Below are positions 1-5,991 of a stretch of 26,435 nucleotides of DNA, one piece after another. Origin of the DNA: Actinomycetota bacterium. Its GTDB lineage: Bacteria > Actinomycetota > Actinomycetes > S36-B12. Within the stretch, counting starts at the first letter, position 1; every line of letters starts with the position of its first letter. Location of the stretch: the NCBI GenBank assembly GCA_009700485.1, contig WLLZ01000013.1, positions 1-26,435 on the forward strand, given 5' to 3'. The notes below the pieces were generated by a model. It saw only the letters and a list, made by a program, of their open reading frames with translations. It searched no databases and was not told where the DNA came from. The position numbers and the translations under genes were made by a program.

Positions 1-489
1 ATTGGGAGGGTAATCCCGGTTGACTCGCGGCCCAAGTTTGCCCGTGAAGTAGATGTTCGGGTGGTTCTAGGGTTGTATGACTACCGGCTTACTGACGTTG
101 GATTGAGCGCGTTATTGGATCAGCCATGGAAGTTGTCAACTGTTGCGGACCGAATTGGTTTTCGCTATGGCGGGGGAAAATTGGACTGGCGCGAACGTGT
201 TCAACCTTTCGGGGCGGGTTCTGATCCCTCGAATATTGTCGACGCCGGCTATCCAGTTGGGTCCATACAGGTTCCCGGTGGTGTGGAGCCAATCATCTTG
301 CATCGTGATGCGGTCTCTGGTGGTGGCTACGCGATGGTGGCGACCGTCATTAGTGCAGACTTGAGCCTTGTTGGTCAATGCGCTCCAGGGACTATGACTA
401 ATTTCAAGTCAGTGACGATGGAAGAAGCGCTCGCTGCTCGAGCGCACGGTCAAGAGCGACTGCGCAAAGTACAGGGTCTGTGGAGTTAG
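1..489 (+). CDS. Biotin-dependent carboxyltransferase / 5-oxoprolinase subunit C-like protein (PxpC/KipA family), 5'-truncated
   Basis: The reading frame is open from the first base of the window, so only about the last 162 codons are present. The C-terminal part carries the family's recognisable block GGVEPIILHRDAVSGGGY followed by ATVISADL and a PGTMTNF stretch. This matches the C-terminal end of PxpC/KipA and of allophanate-hydrolase subunit 2-type proteins. In PxpABC the C subunit works with PxpB in ATP-dependent opening of 5-oxoproline; related proteins act in urea-carboxylase systems. The substrate here is not determined because the partner genes lie outside the window. It is followed after 4 bp by a RidA-family gene and then a cupin, so the three probably form one transcript. 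The ATG/GTG codons near base 61 are internal, because homology continues upstream. Confidence 0.8.
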   Translation: MGRVIPVDSRPKFAREVDVRVVLGLYDYRLTDVGLSALLDQPWKLSTVADRIGFRYGGGKLDWRERVQPFGAGSDPSNIVDAGYPVGSIQVPGGVEPIILHRDAVSGGGYAMVATVISADLSLVGQCAPGTMTNFKSVTMEEALAARAHGQERLRKVQGLWS

Positions 490-493
490 TGCT

Positions 494-961
494 GTGAAAA
501 CGTCGGAAAGATTGACTGAACTGGGAATTAAACTGCCGCCACCTGCGGCTCCAGTGGGTTCTTACTTGCAAGCCAAAGTTCATGAAAGGCTAATTTTCGT
601 GACCGGGCAACTTGCTTTCGTCGATGGGGTAATTGCAAATCCTGGATTGCTCGGCGCGGAGTTGGATGCTGCTCAAGGTGCGTTGGCAGCTAGAGATTGT
701 GCTTTGAATTCAATCGCTGCGGCCGCCGCCGTGGTCGGTGGCATCGATCGAATCGCCGGAGTGTTACAAGCTACTGGATTCTTGGCATGTGCTCCGGGGT
801 TCACCGCCCATAGTGTTGTTCTTAATGGAGCGAGTGATCTTTTCGTTGAGGTTTTCGGTGAGAGCGGTCGTCACACGCGCACCAATGTTGGTGTGGGTTC
901 GATACCGCTCCGCAGCTCTGTTGAACTACAAGTGACATTCGAAATCATTGAGGGAGAGTAA
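494..961 (+). CDS. RidA/YjgF-family protein (enamine/imine deaminase-like)
   Basis: A 155-residue protein with the layout of the YjgF/YER057c/UK114 (RidA) family: an N-terminal segment with GSYLQAKVHERLIFVTGQL, a middle helical part rich in alanine, and a C-terminal segment with RTNVGVGSIPLRSSVELQVTFEI. This longer subclass (about 150 residues) differs from the 125-residue canonical RidA and the usual catalytic arginine near the C terminus is replaced by the RSSVELQ context, so deaminase activity is not certain. The GTG start at 494 lies 4 bp after the upstream stop. The stop codon overlaps the start of the cupin by one base (TAATG), indicating translational coupling. RidA proteins clear reactive enamines made during amino-acid catabolism, which fits a neighbour acting on a lactam or amino acid. 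Confidence 0.82.
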   Translation: MKTSERLTELGIKLPPPAAPVGSYLQAKVHERLIFVTGQLAFVDGVIANPGLLGAELDAAQGALAARDCALNSIAAAAAVVGGIDRIAGVLQATGFLACAPGFTAHSVVLNGASDLFVEVFGESGRHTRTNVGVGSIPLRSSVELQVTFEIIEGE

Positions 962-1245
962 TGAGCGCTGCTGCACCTTTTGTCATGGTTGATGATGGGC
1001 GAATACGCGTGACAAAATGGCACTTCGAGCCTGGGGCGTCGACGGGGATGCATACCCATGAATTCGACTACGTGGTGGTGCCAGTTACTGGGGGTAATTT
1101 CACCGTAACCCAGGCGGATGATTCGACAATATCGATGGTTCAGGTACCAGGTGAGTCCTACTCGCGCTCGGTTGGAGTCACGCATGACGTGACCAATGCC
1201 GGCTACCAGGTAGCCGTCTTCGTGGAGATTGAGCTACTTTCCTGA
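961..1245 (+). CDS. Small cupin-domain protein (BauB-like)
   Basis: A 94-residue single-domain cupin. The metal-binding motif 1 is visible as PGASTGMHTHEFDY (two histidines and a glutamate), followed by a glycine-rich turn VTGGNF and a second strand set with PGESYSRSVGVTHDV supplying the later histidine. The length and the HTHEFDYVVVP segment resemble the small cupins found in beta-alanine catabolic clusters. The ATG at 961 overlaps the stop of the RidA gene, so it is the last gene of the pxpC-like/ridA/cupin set. The enzymatic role is unknown; a metal-dependent isomerase, dioxygenase or a binding role are all possible. Confidence 0.75.
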   Translation: MSAAAPFVMVDDGRIRVTKWHFEPGASTGMHTHEFDYVVVPVTGGNFTVTQADDSTISMVQVPGESYSRSVGVTHDVTNAGYQVAVFVEIELLS

Positions 1246-1295
1246 AATGTCGCCTCGGTCAGTAGCGCGGCCGGCGCATGCGCCATGCTTATTAG

Positions 1296-1730
1296 GTGGC
1301 CGATGACCTCGTAGTCAGCAAGTCTGTGGTAATCCCACAAGCCGAACTGAGATGGAAGTTTTCCAGGTCATCTGGCCCAGGGGGCCAAAGCGTGAACACC
1401 ACCGACTCGAAAGTGCAGTTGGTCTTTGATCTGCGAAATTCGCGCGCCTTAAGTGAGCACCTTCGAACCCGGGCCTTGGCCCGACTTGAGTCCAAGTTGG
1501 TCGATGGGTGCGTGGTGATCAGTGCTTCCGAGCAACGTTCGCAGTTGCAAAACCGCAGGGCCGCCGAACAGCGGCTGGTCGAAGTGCTCAAGGAGGCTAC
1601 GGCCCCGCCACCTCGGGCTCGCCGGCCCACCAGGCCCACTAAAGCCTCGGCTGAGCGGCGTATCAAAGAAAAGAAGGGTCGGGGCCGCACCAAAGCCCTG
1701 CGCGGATCGACCAATAAGGACGTTGAATGA
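1296..1730 (+). CDS. arfB: Alternative ribosome-rescue factor ArfB (peptidyl-tRNA hydrolase with GGQ motif)
   Basis: A 144-residue protein with the catalytic GGQ loop in the sequence SSGPGGQSVNTTDSKVQL (around residues 26-43) and a very basic C-terminal tail (RRIKEKKGRGRTKALRG). This is the domain order of ArfB/YaeJ: a release-factor-like catalytic domain without codon-recognition domains, and a tail that enters the empty mRNA channel of stalled ribosomes. It hydrolyses peptidyl-tRNA on ribosomes lacking a stop codon. Start taken at GTG 1296; translation from here gives MADDLVVSKSVVIP, which fits the family N terminus. It lies about 50 bp upstream of the initiator tRNA gene and seems monocistronic. 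Confidence 0.93.
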   Translation: MADDLVVSKSVVIPQAELRWKFSRSSGPGGQSVNTTDSKVQLVFDLRNSRALSEHLRTRALARLESKLVDGCVVISASEQRSQLQNRRAAEQRLVEVLKEATAPPPRARRPTRPTKASAERRIKEKKGRGRTKALRGSTNKDVE

Positions 1731-1737
1731 CCCGGAT

Positions 1738-1766
1738 TTGGTCAGAGTGAGCCCAGCACATATCCT
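1738..1766 (+). promoter_or_regulatory. Candidate promoter of the tRNA-fMet gene
   Basis: TTGGTC at 1738-1743 and TATCCT at 1761-1766 are separated by 17 bp, and the tRNA starts 17 bp after the -10. TATCCT fits the actinobacterial TAnnnT pattern; the -35 is weak (3 of 6 consensus bases). This is an assignment by eye. Confidence 0.4.
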
Positions 1767-1783
1767 TACGGGGCAATAAGCGA

Positions 1784-1857
1784 CGCGGGGTGGAGCAGCT
1801 CGGTAGCTCGCTGGGCTCATAACCCAGAGGTCACAGGTTCAAATCCTGTCCCCGCTA
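1784..1857 (+). tRNA. Initiator tRNA-fMet (CAT)
   Basis: A cloverleaf can be folded by hand: acceptor stem CGCGGGG/CCCCGCT, D arm GAGC/GCTC, anticodon stem CTGGG/CCCAG with loop CTCATAA (anticodon CAT at 1818-1820), and T arm ACAGG-TTCAAAT-CCTGT. Two initiator hallmarks are present: the first acceptor pair is mismatched (C1 opposite U72), and three consecutive G:C pairs close the anticodon stem. CCA is not encoded; the discriminator A is followed by CTA. Confidence 0.95.
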
Positions 1858-1861
1858 CTAG
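1846..1861. repeat. Left copy of 16-bp direct repeat (target duplication; also the tRNA-fMet 3' end)
   Basis: CTGTCCCCGCTACTAG, identical to 2245-2260. This copy covers the 3' part of the tRNA T arm and acceptor stem and directly abuts the left end of the IS-like element. The match does not extend in either direction. Confidence 0.9.
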
Positions 1862-1865
1862 TGTG

Positions 1866-1902
1866 AAGTCCCGGGACATCGTTAACCCCTGTCCCGGGAC
1901 TT
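1866..1902 (+). terminator. Hairpin terminator after tRNA-fMet, formed by the left end of the IS-like element
   Basis: AAGTCCCGGGACA (1866-1878) pairs perfectly with TGTCCCGGGACTT (1890-1902), giving a 13-bp stem and 11-nt loop, followed by a T-rich stretch (TTGTTTACTTTTTG). Each arm is itself a GTCCCGGGAC palindrome. Its position 9 bp after the tRNA suits a transcription terminator, now supplied by the mobile element's end. Confidence 0.6.
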
Positions 1903-1960
1903 TGTTTACTTTTTGAATGGTTGTTTACGGCCTGGCTCGGCCCCATTCGTCCGTTAATGA

Positions 1961-2188
1961 TTATGAAACTCGATATTCATCAATGGTGTTGACTGAGCAG
2001 GGTGTCCAAATCACATGATTGCGGAGATTCGCAGATAGCTCTTGGTTCGCAGTGGCTTCTCTGCATCTAGTTGTTGATGTGGCCATGAGTTTGCCCACCC
2101 ATACCTTTGAAATCCCGTATTGCTCAGCTACGGCCGCATGAGAACGACCCGCCAACACTGCCTCCACGATAACCCTGTTTTTTGAAAT
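1961..2188 (-). pseudogene. N-terminal remnant of an IS481-family transposase
   Basis: The frame (stop at 1961, readable from about 2188) gives NRVIVEAVLAGRSHAAVAEQ and then YGISKVWVGKLMA, the helix-turn-helix region at the start of IS481-type transposases. After this point the protein resembles nothing in the family, and the DDE catalytic domain is absent. The expected initiation site reads ATT (2188-2186) rather than ATG; the first usable codon is GTG at 2167. The product would be a 68-residue HTH fragment at most. It could be inert or, speculatively, bind the related element ends. Confidence 0.65.
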
Positions 2189-2244
2189 GGCTAAGGGTTA
2201 ACGATGTCGTGGGACAGGGGTTAACTAAGTCGTGAAACACCACA

Positions 2245-2260
2245 CTGTCCCCGCTACTAG
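2245..2260. repeat. Right copy of 16-bp direct repeat (target duplication)
   Basis: CTGTCCCCGCTACTAG, beginning at the base after the right end of the IS-like element. It is most simply the duplicated insertion target; a phage-type attachment core is an alternative, but no integrase is seen. Confidence 0.88.
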
Positions 2261-2730
2261 ACAAAGCGGGCATAACTGTCAAAACAGATATGTTGTTCGC
2301 GTTTTGCATGTGATCTAAGGCCGCTGCGGGGAGTAAATCAGCGGTTGATCAGCGGAGTATGAGGTCGAACTAAGTTGAGCGACATCTTCGCAGGGGCCTG
2401 GCACCTCGCAAGTTGCACCCAGAGACGCTGTTGCACTGCCGCACGTGACGCTGCCGCCGCGCCACGCTCTGGTGATCTACTGAACCTAAGGCCAGAAAGT
2501 CCAGCAATACCGGCGCCATGGATCCCGTTCGTGTCGTCGGCAGTTTCGGGTCTGCCGAGGAGGCGCTGGAGGTCTCCGCGGAGCTGCGGCCAGAGGTGCT
2601 CAGGGCTATCGCACTGATCCACCGCATGCACTAACGGGAATTCATGGGAATCCGTGAAAACTGGGCCATCGACTCCGCACATTTCCCGGTTTTCCCAGCC
2701 GATGACCCGTTGGAGCCCTAGTATCTCGTT
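2261..2730. other. Intergenic stretch without a confident gene
   Basis: About 470 bp between the IS-like element and the membrane-protein gene. Overlapping open frames exist on both strands, but none has a convincing start, ribosome site or recognisable family. The most protein-like piece is a 38-codon frame at 2518-2634, listed separately. Confidence 0.5.
2518..2634 (+). CDS. Possible 38-residue protein (low confidence)
   Basis: ATG at 2518 opens a short frame with an amphipathic, acidic/alanine-rich composition (VVGSFGSAEEALEVSAELRP followed by a helix-like end) and a stop at 2632-2634. There is no clear Shine-Dalgarno sequence and no family is recognised. It may be a fragment of a decayed gene or a chance frame. 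Confidence 0.15.
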   Translation: MDPVRVVGSFGSAEEALEVSAELRPEVLRAIALIHRMH

Positions 2731-2991
2731 GTGGAAAGCATGACTTTGCAGATTGTCGGACTACTGGGGCCGCTATTCCTCCTCGGGGCATACGCATTGC
2801 TCTCATCCGGCAGGATGGTCGCCACTTCGCCGATCTATCAAGTTTTGAATCTCATGGGTGCTGGCGTGATGGTCTGGGTGGGCGTCTCGACGAATGTGTG
2901 GTCCGTGTGGGTGCTCAATGGAATCTGGTGCCTTATCGCACTGCTCGCACTAATCCGCATTCGTCGGCGAAATAACGAGGAGCCCGTCTAG
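2731..2991 (+). CDS. Small integral membrane protein (CBU_0592-like)
   Basis: An 86-residue protein with three likely membrane segments: roughly residues 6-25 (LQIVGLLGPLFLLGAYALLS), 35-57 (YQVLNLMGAGVMVWVGVST) and 58-77 (VWSVWVLNGIWCLIALLALI), ending in a short basic tail. The length and pattern resemble the small CBU_0592-type membrane proteins. Function is unknown. GTG at 2731 and ATG at 2740 are both possible starts. Its stop overlaps the stop of the convergent glutamine-synthetase-like gene by 4 bp, so the two transcripts probably meet with no terminator between them. Confidence 0.7.
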   Translation: MESMTLQIVGLLGPLFLLGAYALLSSGRMVATSPIYQVLNLMGAGVMVWVGVSTNVWSVWVLNGIWCLIALLALIRIRRRNNEEPV

Positions 2992-4301
2992 TACACGCTC
3001 GCGTACATCTCGCAGACTGCCTCCGGCGACATCGATCTCGTGATCTCTAATTCAGTCCGCTTCACGGACAGATAGGACTCCAGCATCTGCGGTGGCATCC
3101 AGGTACGCGCTACCGGATCCATCTCGAATGCACTCAATGCCTGTTCAAAAGAAGCGGCGAGTGGCGTAATGCCCAGGACTGCCCGCTCCTCCTCGGTGAG
3201 GTCGGCTGGATCTCCCTCACAGATGGCAGGCAGAGGCAGTTGATCGCGGATCCCCTCCAGACCGGCGCGAATGAGAGCGCCCAACACGATGTAGGGGCTG
3301 GCTGTCGGGTCTGGCGGCCGGAATTCAAGGTTAAACCCCCGGGCCTTCTTGTCCGGATCGATCTCCGTAGACGGGCAAACTCTGACCGCAGCCTCACGAT
3401 TCTGGATCCCGAAACTGGCATACCCACAACTCCAATGTTGAGGTCCCAGTCGAAGGTATGAGACGGGGCTGGGTGCGGTCAGCGCGGTGAGTGCGTGAAT
3501 GTGGCGCAGTACTCCACCTATGAAGTGCTGAGCGACTTTGCTGGTTCCCGTCGGCTCGCGCTGATCGAAGGTTGCATTACGTCCCTCGGAATCGACAAGG
3601 CTGAAATGGACATGGCTTCCGTTGCCCACTCCAAGAAGGGTCGGCTTTGGGCTGAAGCAGGCCCGCATGCCTCGCCGGCGGGCGACCTCGCGGATCAACT
3701 CGCGGGCAATGATTGCGCGATCTCCCGCGGCCGGCCCGACTGCAGGAGCGACCGTCACCTCGTACTGCCGGACGCCGTACTCAGGCTCTATCGTCTCAGG
3801 ATCCAGCCCTGCCTCCTGAAGAGCTCGGCACAGGTCGGACGTGAATTGCGCAGCATTGCGCATGGCCTCCAGGCTGAAGGCCGCACCCGCGGGCAGCCCG
3901 TCGGATTGCAGCAGGAACTCATGCTCGAACGCCGCCATGAACTCCAGACCTGTCTCCGAGCGGAGATCATCCATCGCGTGACGCATGAAGGCGCGAGTGC
4001 AGCAATCCCAGTCCGTGCCATCGGCGGTCTTGGCGTCGCACAGGTACATGTGAAATGCGGGCGCATCCGGCCAGATGTCCACTCGCACGGCGGAATCCTC
4101 GACCGGGATCTGCCGGACTTCGGAGGTAGGACCCCACGGATTGGGTGCGATGTCTCCGAACGGCGTCAGGGCCTGACCCGATACCGACCATCCCAGTCCG
4201 GTCACTAGCCGATTGGCGACCATACGTGCGGGAATCCCGCGACACCTGGTCAGGCCGACATAGTCATTCCAGGCAAGTAGTGCGATGTCCCCGTTAGTCA
4301 A
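2988..4301 (-). CDS. Glutamine synthetase-family ligase (gamma-glutamylamide synthetase / FluG C-domain-like)
   Basis: A 437-residue protein with the glutamine-synthetase catalytic fold. Visible motifs include FEHEFLL (metal-binding ExE, about residue 125), GNGSHVHFSL (the conserved HxH region), a G-x-Q-NREAAVRV segment corresponding to the substrate/ATP site, and FRPPDPTASPY near the C terminus. It lacks the length and adenylylation region of GlnA-I and resembles divergent family members such as PuuA, IpuC and the C-terminal half of fungal FluG. These commonly ligate glutamate to amines. TTG at 4301 is the preferred start, because AAAGGG sits 7 bp upstream and the N terminus matches family members; a nearby ATG at 4306 runs into a stop after two codons. 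The gene is divergent from the rpiR-like gene and lies beside two amidohydrolases, suggesting that it makes or recycles a gamma-glutamyl intermediate. Confidence 0.85.
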   Translation of the reverse strand: MTNGDIALLAWNDYVGLTRCRGIPARMVANRLVTGLGWSVSGQALTPFGDIAPNPWGPTSEVRQIPVEDSAVRVDIWPDAPAFHMYLCDAKTADGTDWDCCTRAFMRHAMDDLRSETGLEFMAAFEHEFLLQSDGLPAGAAFSLEAMRNAAQFTSDLCRALQEAGLDPETIEPEYGVRQYEVTVAPAVGPAAGDRAIIARELIREVARRRGMRACFSPKPTLLGVGNGSHVHFSLVDSEGRNATFDQREPTGTSKVAQHFIGGVLRHIHALTALTAPSPVSYLRLGPQHWSCGYASFGIQNREAAVRVCPSTEIDPDKKARGFNLEFRPPDPTASPYIVLGALIRAGLEGIRDQLPLPAICEGDPADLTEEERAVLGITPLAASFEQALSAFEMDPVARTWMPPQMLESYLSVKRTELEITRSMSPEAVCEMYASVY

Positions 4302-4429
4302 AGCATGTCCCTTTCACGGGGCCTTTACCTCGACCCAATTCTGTAACGAGGTTTTTTATCCAGTGTGTGCCCCCATCTAATCCGCACTCTGTACGCCCTG
4401 TCAATCCAAATTTCGGTAACATTTGTTTC

Positions 4430-4858
4430 ATGTCCTTGGTTGCTGAGCGAATTCGTTCCGAATTCCCGGTGCTGCCCAGGGCTGATCGCCGCGTCGCCGA
4501 CGCGATCTTGACCGCATACCCGTCCGCAGGGTGGGTGACGGTGGCAAGGTTGGCAGATCGGGCCGAGGTCAGCGGCCCCACGGTCATCCGGCTCGTTACG
4601 CGCCTGGGTTTTCAGGGATTCCCCGAGTTTCAAGAGGCACTCATCGAGAACTTGAACTCCTCCTCAAGCAGTATTGATCGCTCCACATTTGATAACGCGG
4701 TGGACCTGTTGGCCGATGGTCGAATGCGCTGCGCTGCCACCTGGGGACGATTCAGCGGAGTCGTCAACACCCTCGGCGACCGGGCAATAGCGCGGGTGAG
4801 CGACTACGAGTCTCTTTGGGCGGCTCAAGGTTTCACCGAGCCGGGGATCGTGGACTGA
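4430..4858 (+). CDS. RpiR-type HTH regulator lacking most of its SIS domain
   Basis: Start ATG 4430 gives a 142-residue protein. Residues 1-77 form the N-terminal RpiR helix-turn-helix domain (LPRADRRVADAIL, then VARLADRAEVSGPTVIRLVTRLGFQGFPEFQEAL). The following part begins like the sugar-isomerase (SIS) domain, with AVDLLADGRMR and the GRFSG turn near residue 105, but ends about 35 residues later, where a normal RpiR protein of about 280 residues would continue. The stop overlaps the ATG of the amidohydrolase (TGATG), so the gene is still coupled to it. An in-frame internal deletion of the SIS core would explain this. It may bind DNA without the usual ligand response. It probably controlled the divergent ligase and the amidohydrolase operon. 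Confidence 0.72.
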   Translation: MSLVAERIRSEFPVLPRADRRVADAILTAYPSAGWVTVARLADRAEVSGPTVIRLVTRLGFQGFPEFQEALIENLNSSSSSIDRSTFDNAVDLLADGRMRCAATWGRFSGVVNTLGDRAIARVSDYESLWAAQGFTEPGIVD

Positions 4859-5991
4859 TGATCCTGCACGACTATCTCGATCAGCGCACGGTTCTGGACC
4901 ACCATTGTCATGGCATCGTCAAGGATGACCTGACGTGGCCGCTTTTTACCTCCATGCTCACGGAGGGAGAGACCGCTCACTCTGGCCAGGAGCTGAACAC
5001 CCCGCTGGGGCTGGCCGTTCGCGCCTACTGCGCTCCGCTTCTTGGTCTGGAGCGGCACTCTCCGGCTGGTGAATACTGGCTGCGCCGCGTGGAACTGGGG
5101 AACATGGAGTCGAGCCGGCTGCTCCTCACTGCATCCGGAGTGGACATGTATGTATTGGACACGGGGTACAGAGGCTCGGAAATCACTAGTCCTGCGGAGC
5201 TGGAGGAACTCGTAAGAAAACCGGTAGAGACCATAATTCGGCTCGAGACGCTCGCGGAGGAGATAGTTACGCATCAGTCGGCAGTGGACTTTCCCGACAC
5301 CTTTCGAGCAGCTCTTGCGCAGAGATCACAACACTGCATCGGGTTCAAAAGCGTCATCGCTTACCGTTACGGACTGTACTTCGATCCCACCCCTCCAACG
5401 GATGAGGAGGTTGTGTTCGCCTGCGAGTCCTGGCTCAAGGAGATTGAATCGAGCGGCCGCGAGCGAGTGAGCGACCCGGTGCTGCTCCGATTCTTCCTCT
5501 GGGAGGCCGCTCGACACAGTAAGCCCATCCAGATGCACATCGGATTCGGAGACAAGGACATCACGTTGCATCGCTGCGATCCCTCGCAGATGACCGCGTT
5601 TCTGCGGGCCACAGAGGACACCGGCGCCAGCATCGTGCTACTTCACTGCTACCCGTACGTGCGGCAGGCCGCCATCCTCTGCCAAGTTTTTCCGCATGTC
5701 TATATGGACACCAGTCTGGGTGTAGTGCACTCCGGTACCGGATCTCGATCCATCATTCGGGAGTCCCTGGAAATCGTTCCATTCTCCCGACTGTTGTATG
5801 CATCTGATGCCTTCGGCCTCGCAGAGCTGTACTTCCTCGGTGCGCAACTGTGGCGCATCGGAATTGACGCAGTGCTGTCAGACATGCTGAGTTCAAATGA
5901 CATCAGTACGCAGGACGCGCATGCGCTAATTGACGACATCGCCTGGAACAACGCGGTGCGGCTCTACGGACTTGATCGAGGCGAGGCATGA
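4858..5991 (+). CDS. Amidohydrolase (FluG N-domain-like, amidohydrolase_2 type)
   Basis: A 377-residue TIM-barrel amidohydrolase. The N-terminal metal motif is VLDHHCHGIV (HxH, about residues 11-20); later ligands are likely in QMHIGFGD (about 233), VLLHCYPY (about 262) and the aspartate of LLYASDAFGL (about 315). The set resembles the N-terminal half of fungal FluG, which fuses such an amidohydrolase to a glutamine-synthetase domain; here the two halves are separate, neighbouring genes. ATG 4858 is chosen because it overlaps the rpiR stop; an in-frame ATG at 4816 would overlap that gene by 43 bp. The probable reaction is hydrolysis or decarboxylation of a gamma-glutamyl or related amide; the substrate is unknown. 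It is followed by the M20 gene with a 4-bp ATGA overlap. Confidence 0.85.
   Translation: MILHDYLDQRTVLDHHCHGIVKDDLTWPLFTSMLTEGETAHSGQELNTPLGLAVRAYCAPLLGLERHSPAGEYWLRRVELGNMESSRLLLTASGVDMYVLDTGYRGSEITSPAELEELVRKPVETIIRLETLAEEIVTHQSAVDFPDTFRAALAQRSQHCIGFKSVIAYRYGLYFDPTPPTDEEVVFACESWLKEIESSGRERVSDPVLLRFFLWEAARHSKPIQMHIGFGDKDITLHRCDPSQMTAFLRATEDTGASIVLLHCYPYVRQAAILCQVFPHVYMDTSLGVVHSGTGSRSIIRESLEIVPFSRLLYASDAFGLAELYFLGAQLWRIGIDAVLSDMLSSNDISTQDAHALIDDIAWNNAVRLYGLDRGEA

Larger units (their letters stand above)
1862..2244. mobile_element. 383-bp internally deleted IS481-like element (MITE-like) inserted at the 3' end of tRNA-fMet
   Basis: Read inward, both ends begin TGTG and are related over roughly 35-40 bp. 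Each carries the same 15-bp core GTTAACCCCTGTCCC exactly 19 bp from its end (1881-1895 on the left, 2211-2225 reversed on the right). The element is bounded immediately on both sides by the 16-bp direct repeat CTGTCCCCGCTACTAG. Inside lies only the N-terminal HTH part of a transposase on the - strand. At 383 bp it is far smaller than a complete IS481-family element, so it is a deletion derivative that could move only if a full-length copy supplies transposase. Confidence 0.75.

Noticed and set aside
1846..2260. Integrative element with attL/attR at the tRNA gene
   Set aside because: The 16-bp repeats fit tRNA attachment sites, but they abut matching inverted ends of a tiny IS481-like element and no integrase is present, so a transposition target duplication is the simpler explanation.
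2375..2617. Overlapping open frames on both strands in 2338-2682
   Set aside because: No start with a ribosome site, arginine/serine/cysteine-rich shadow-like composition, and no recognisable family.
3495..4208. 237-codon open frame on the + strand
   Set aside because: It is the antisense of the glutamine-synthetase-like gene, whose - strand frame carries all family motifs; the + translation resembles nothing.
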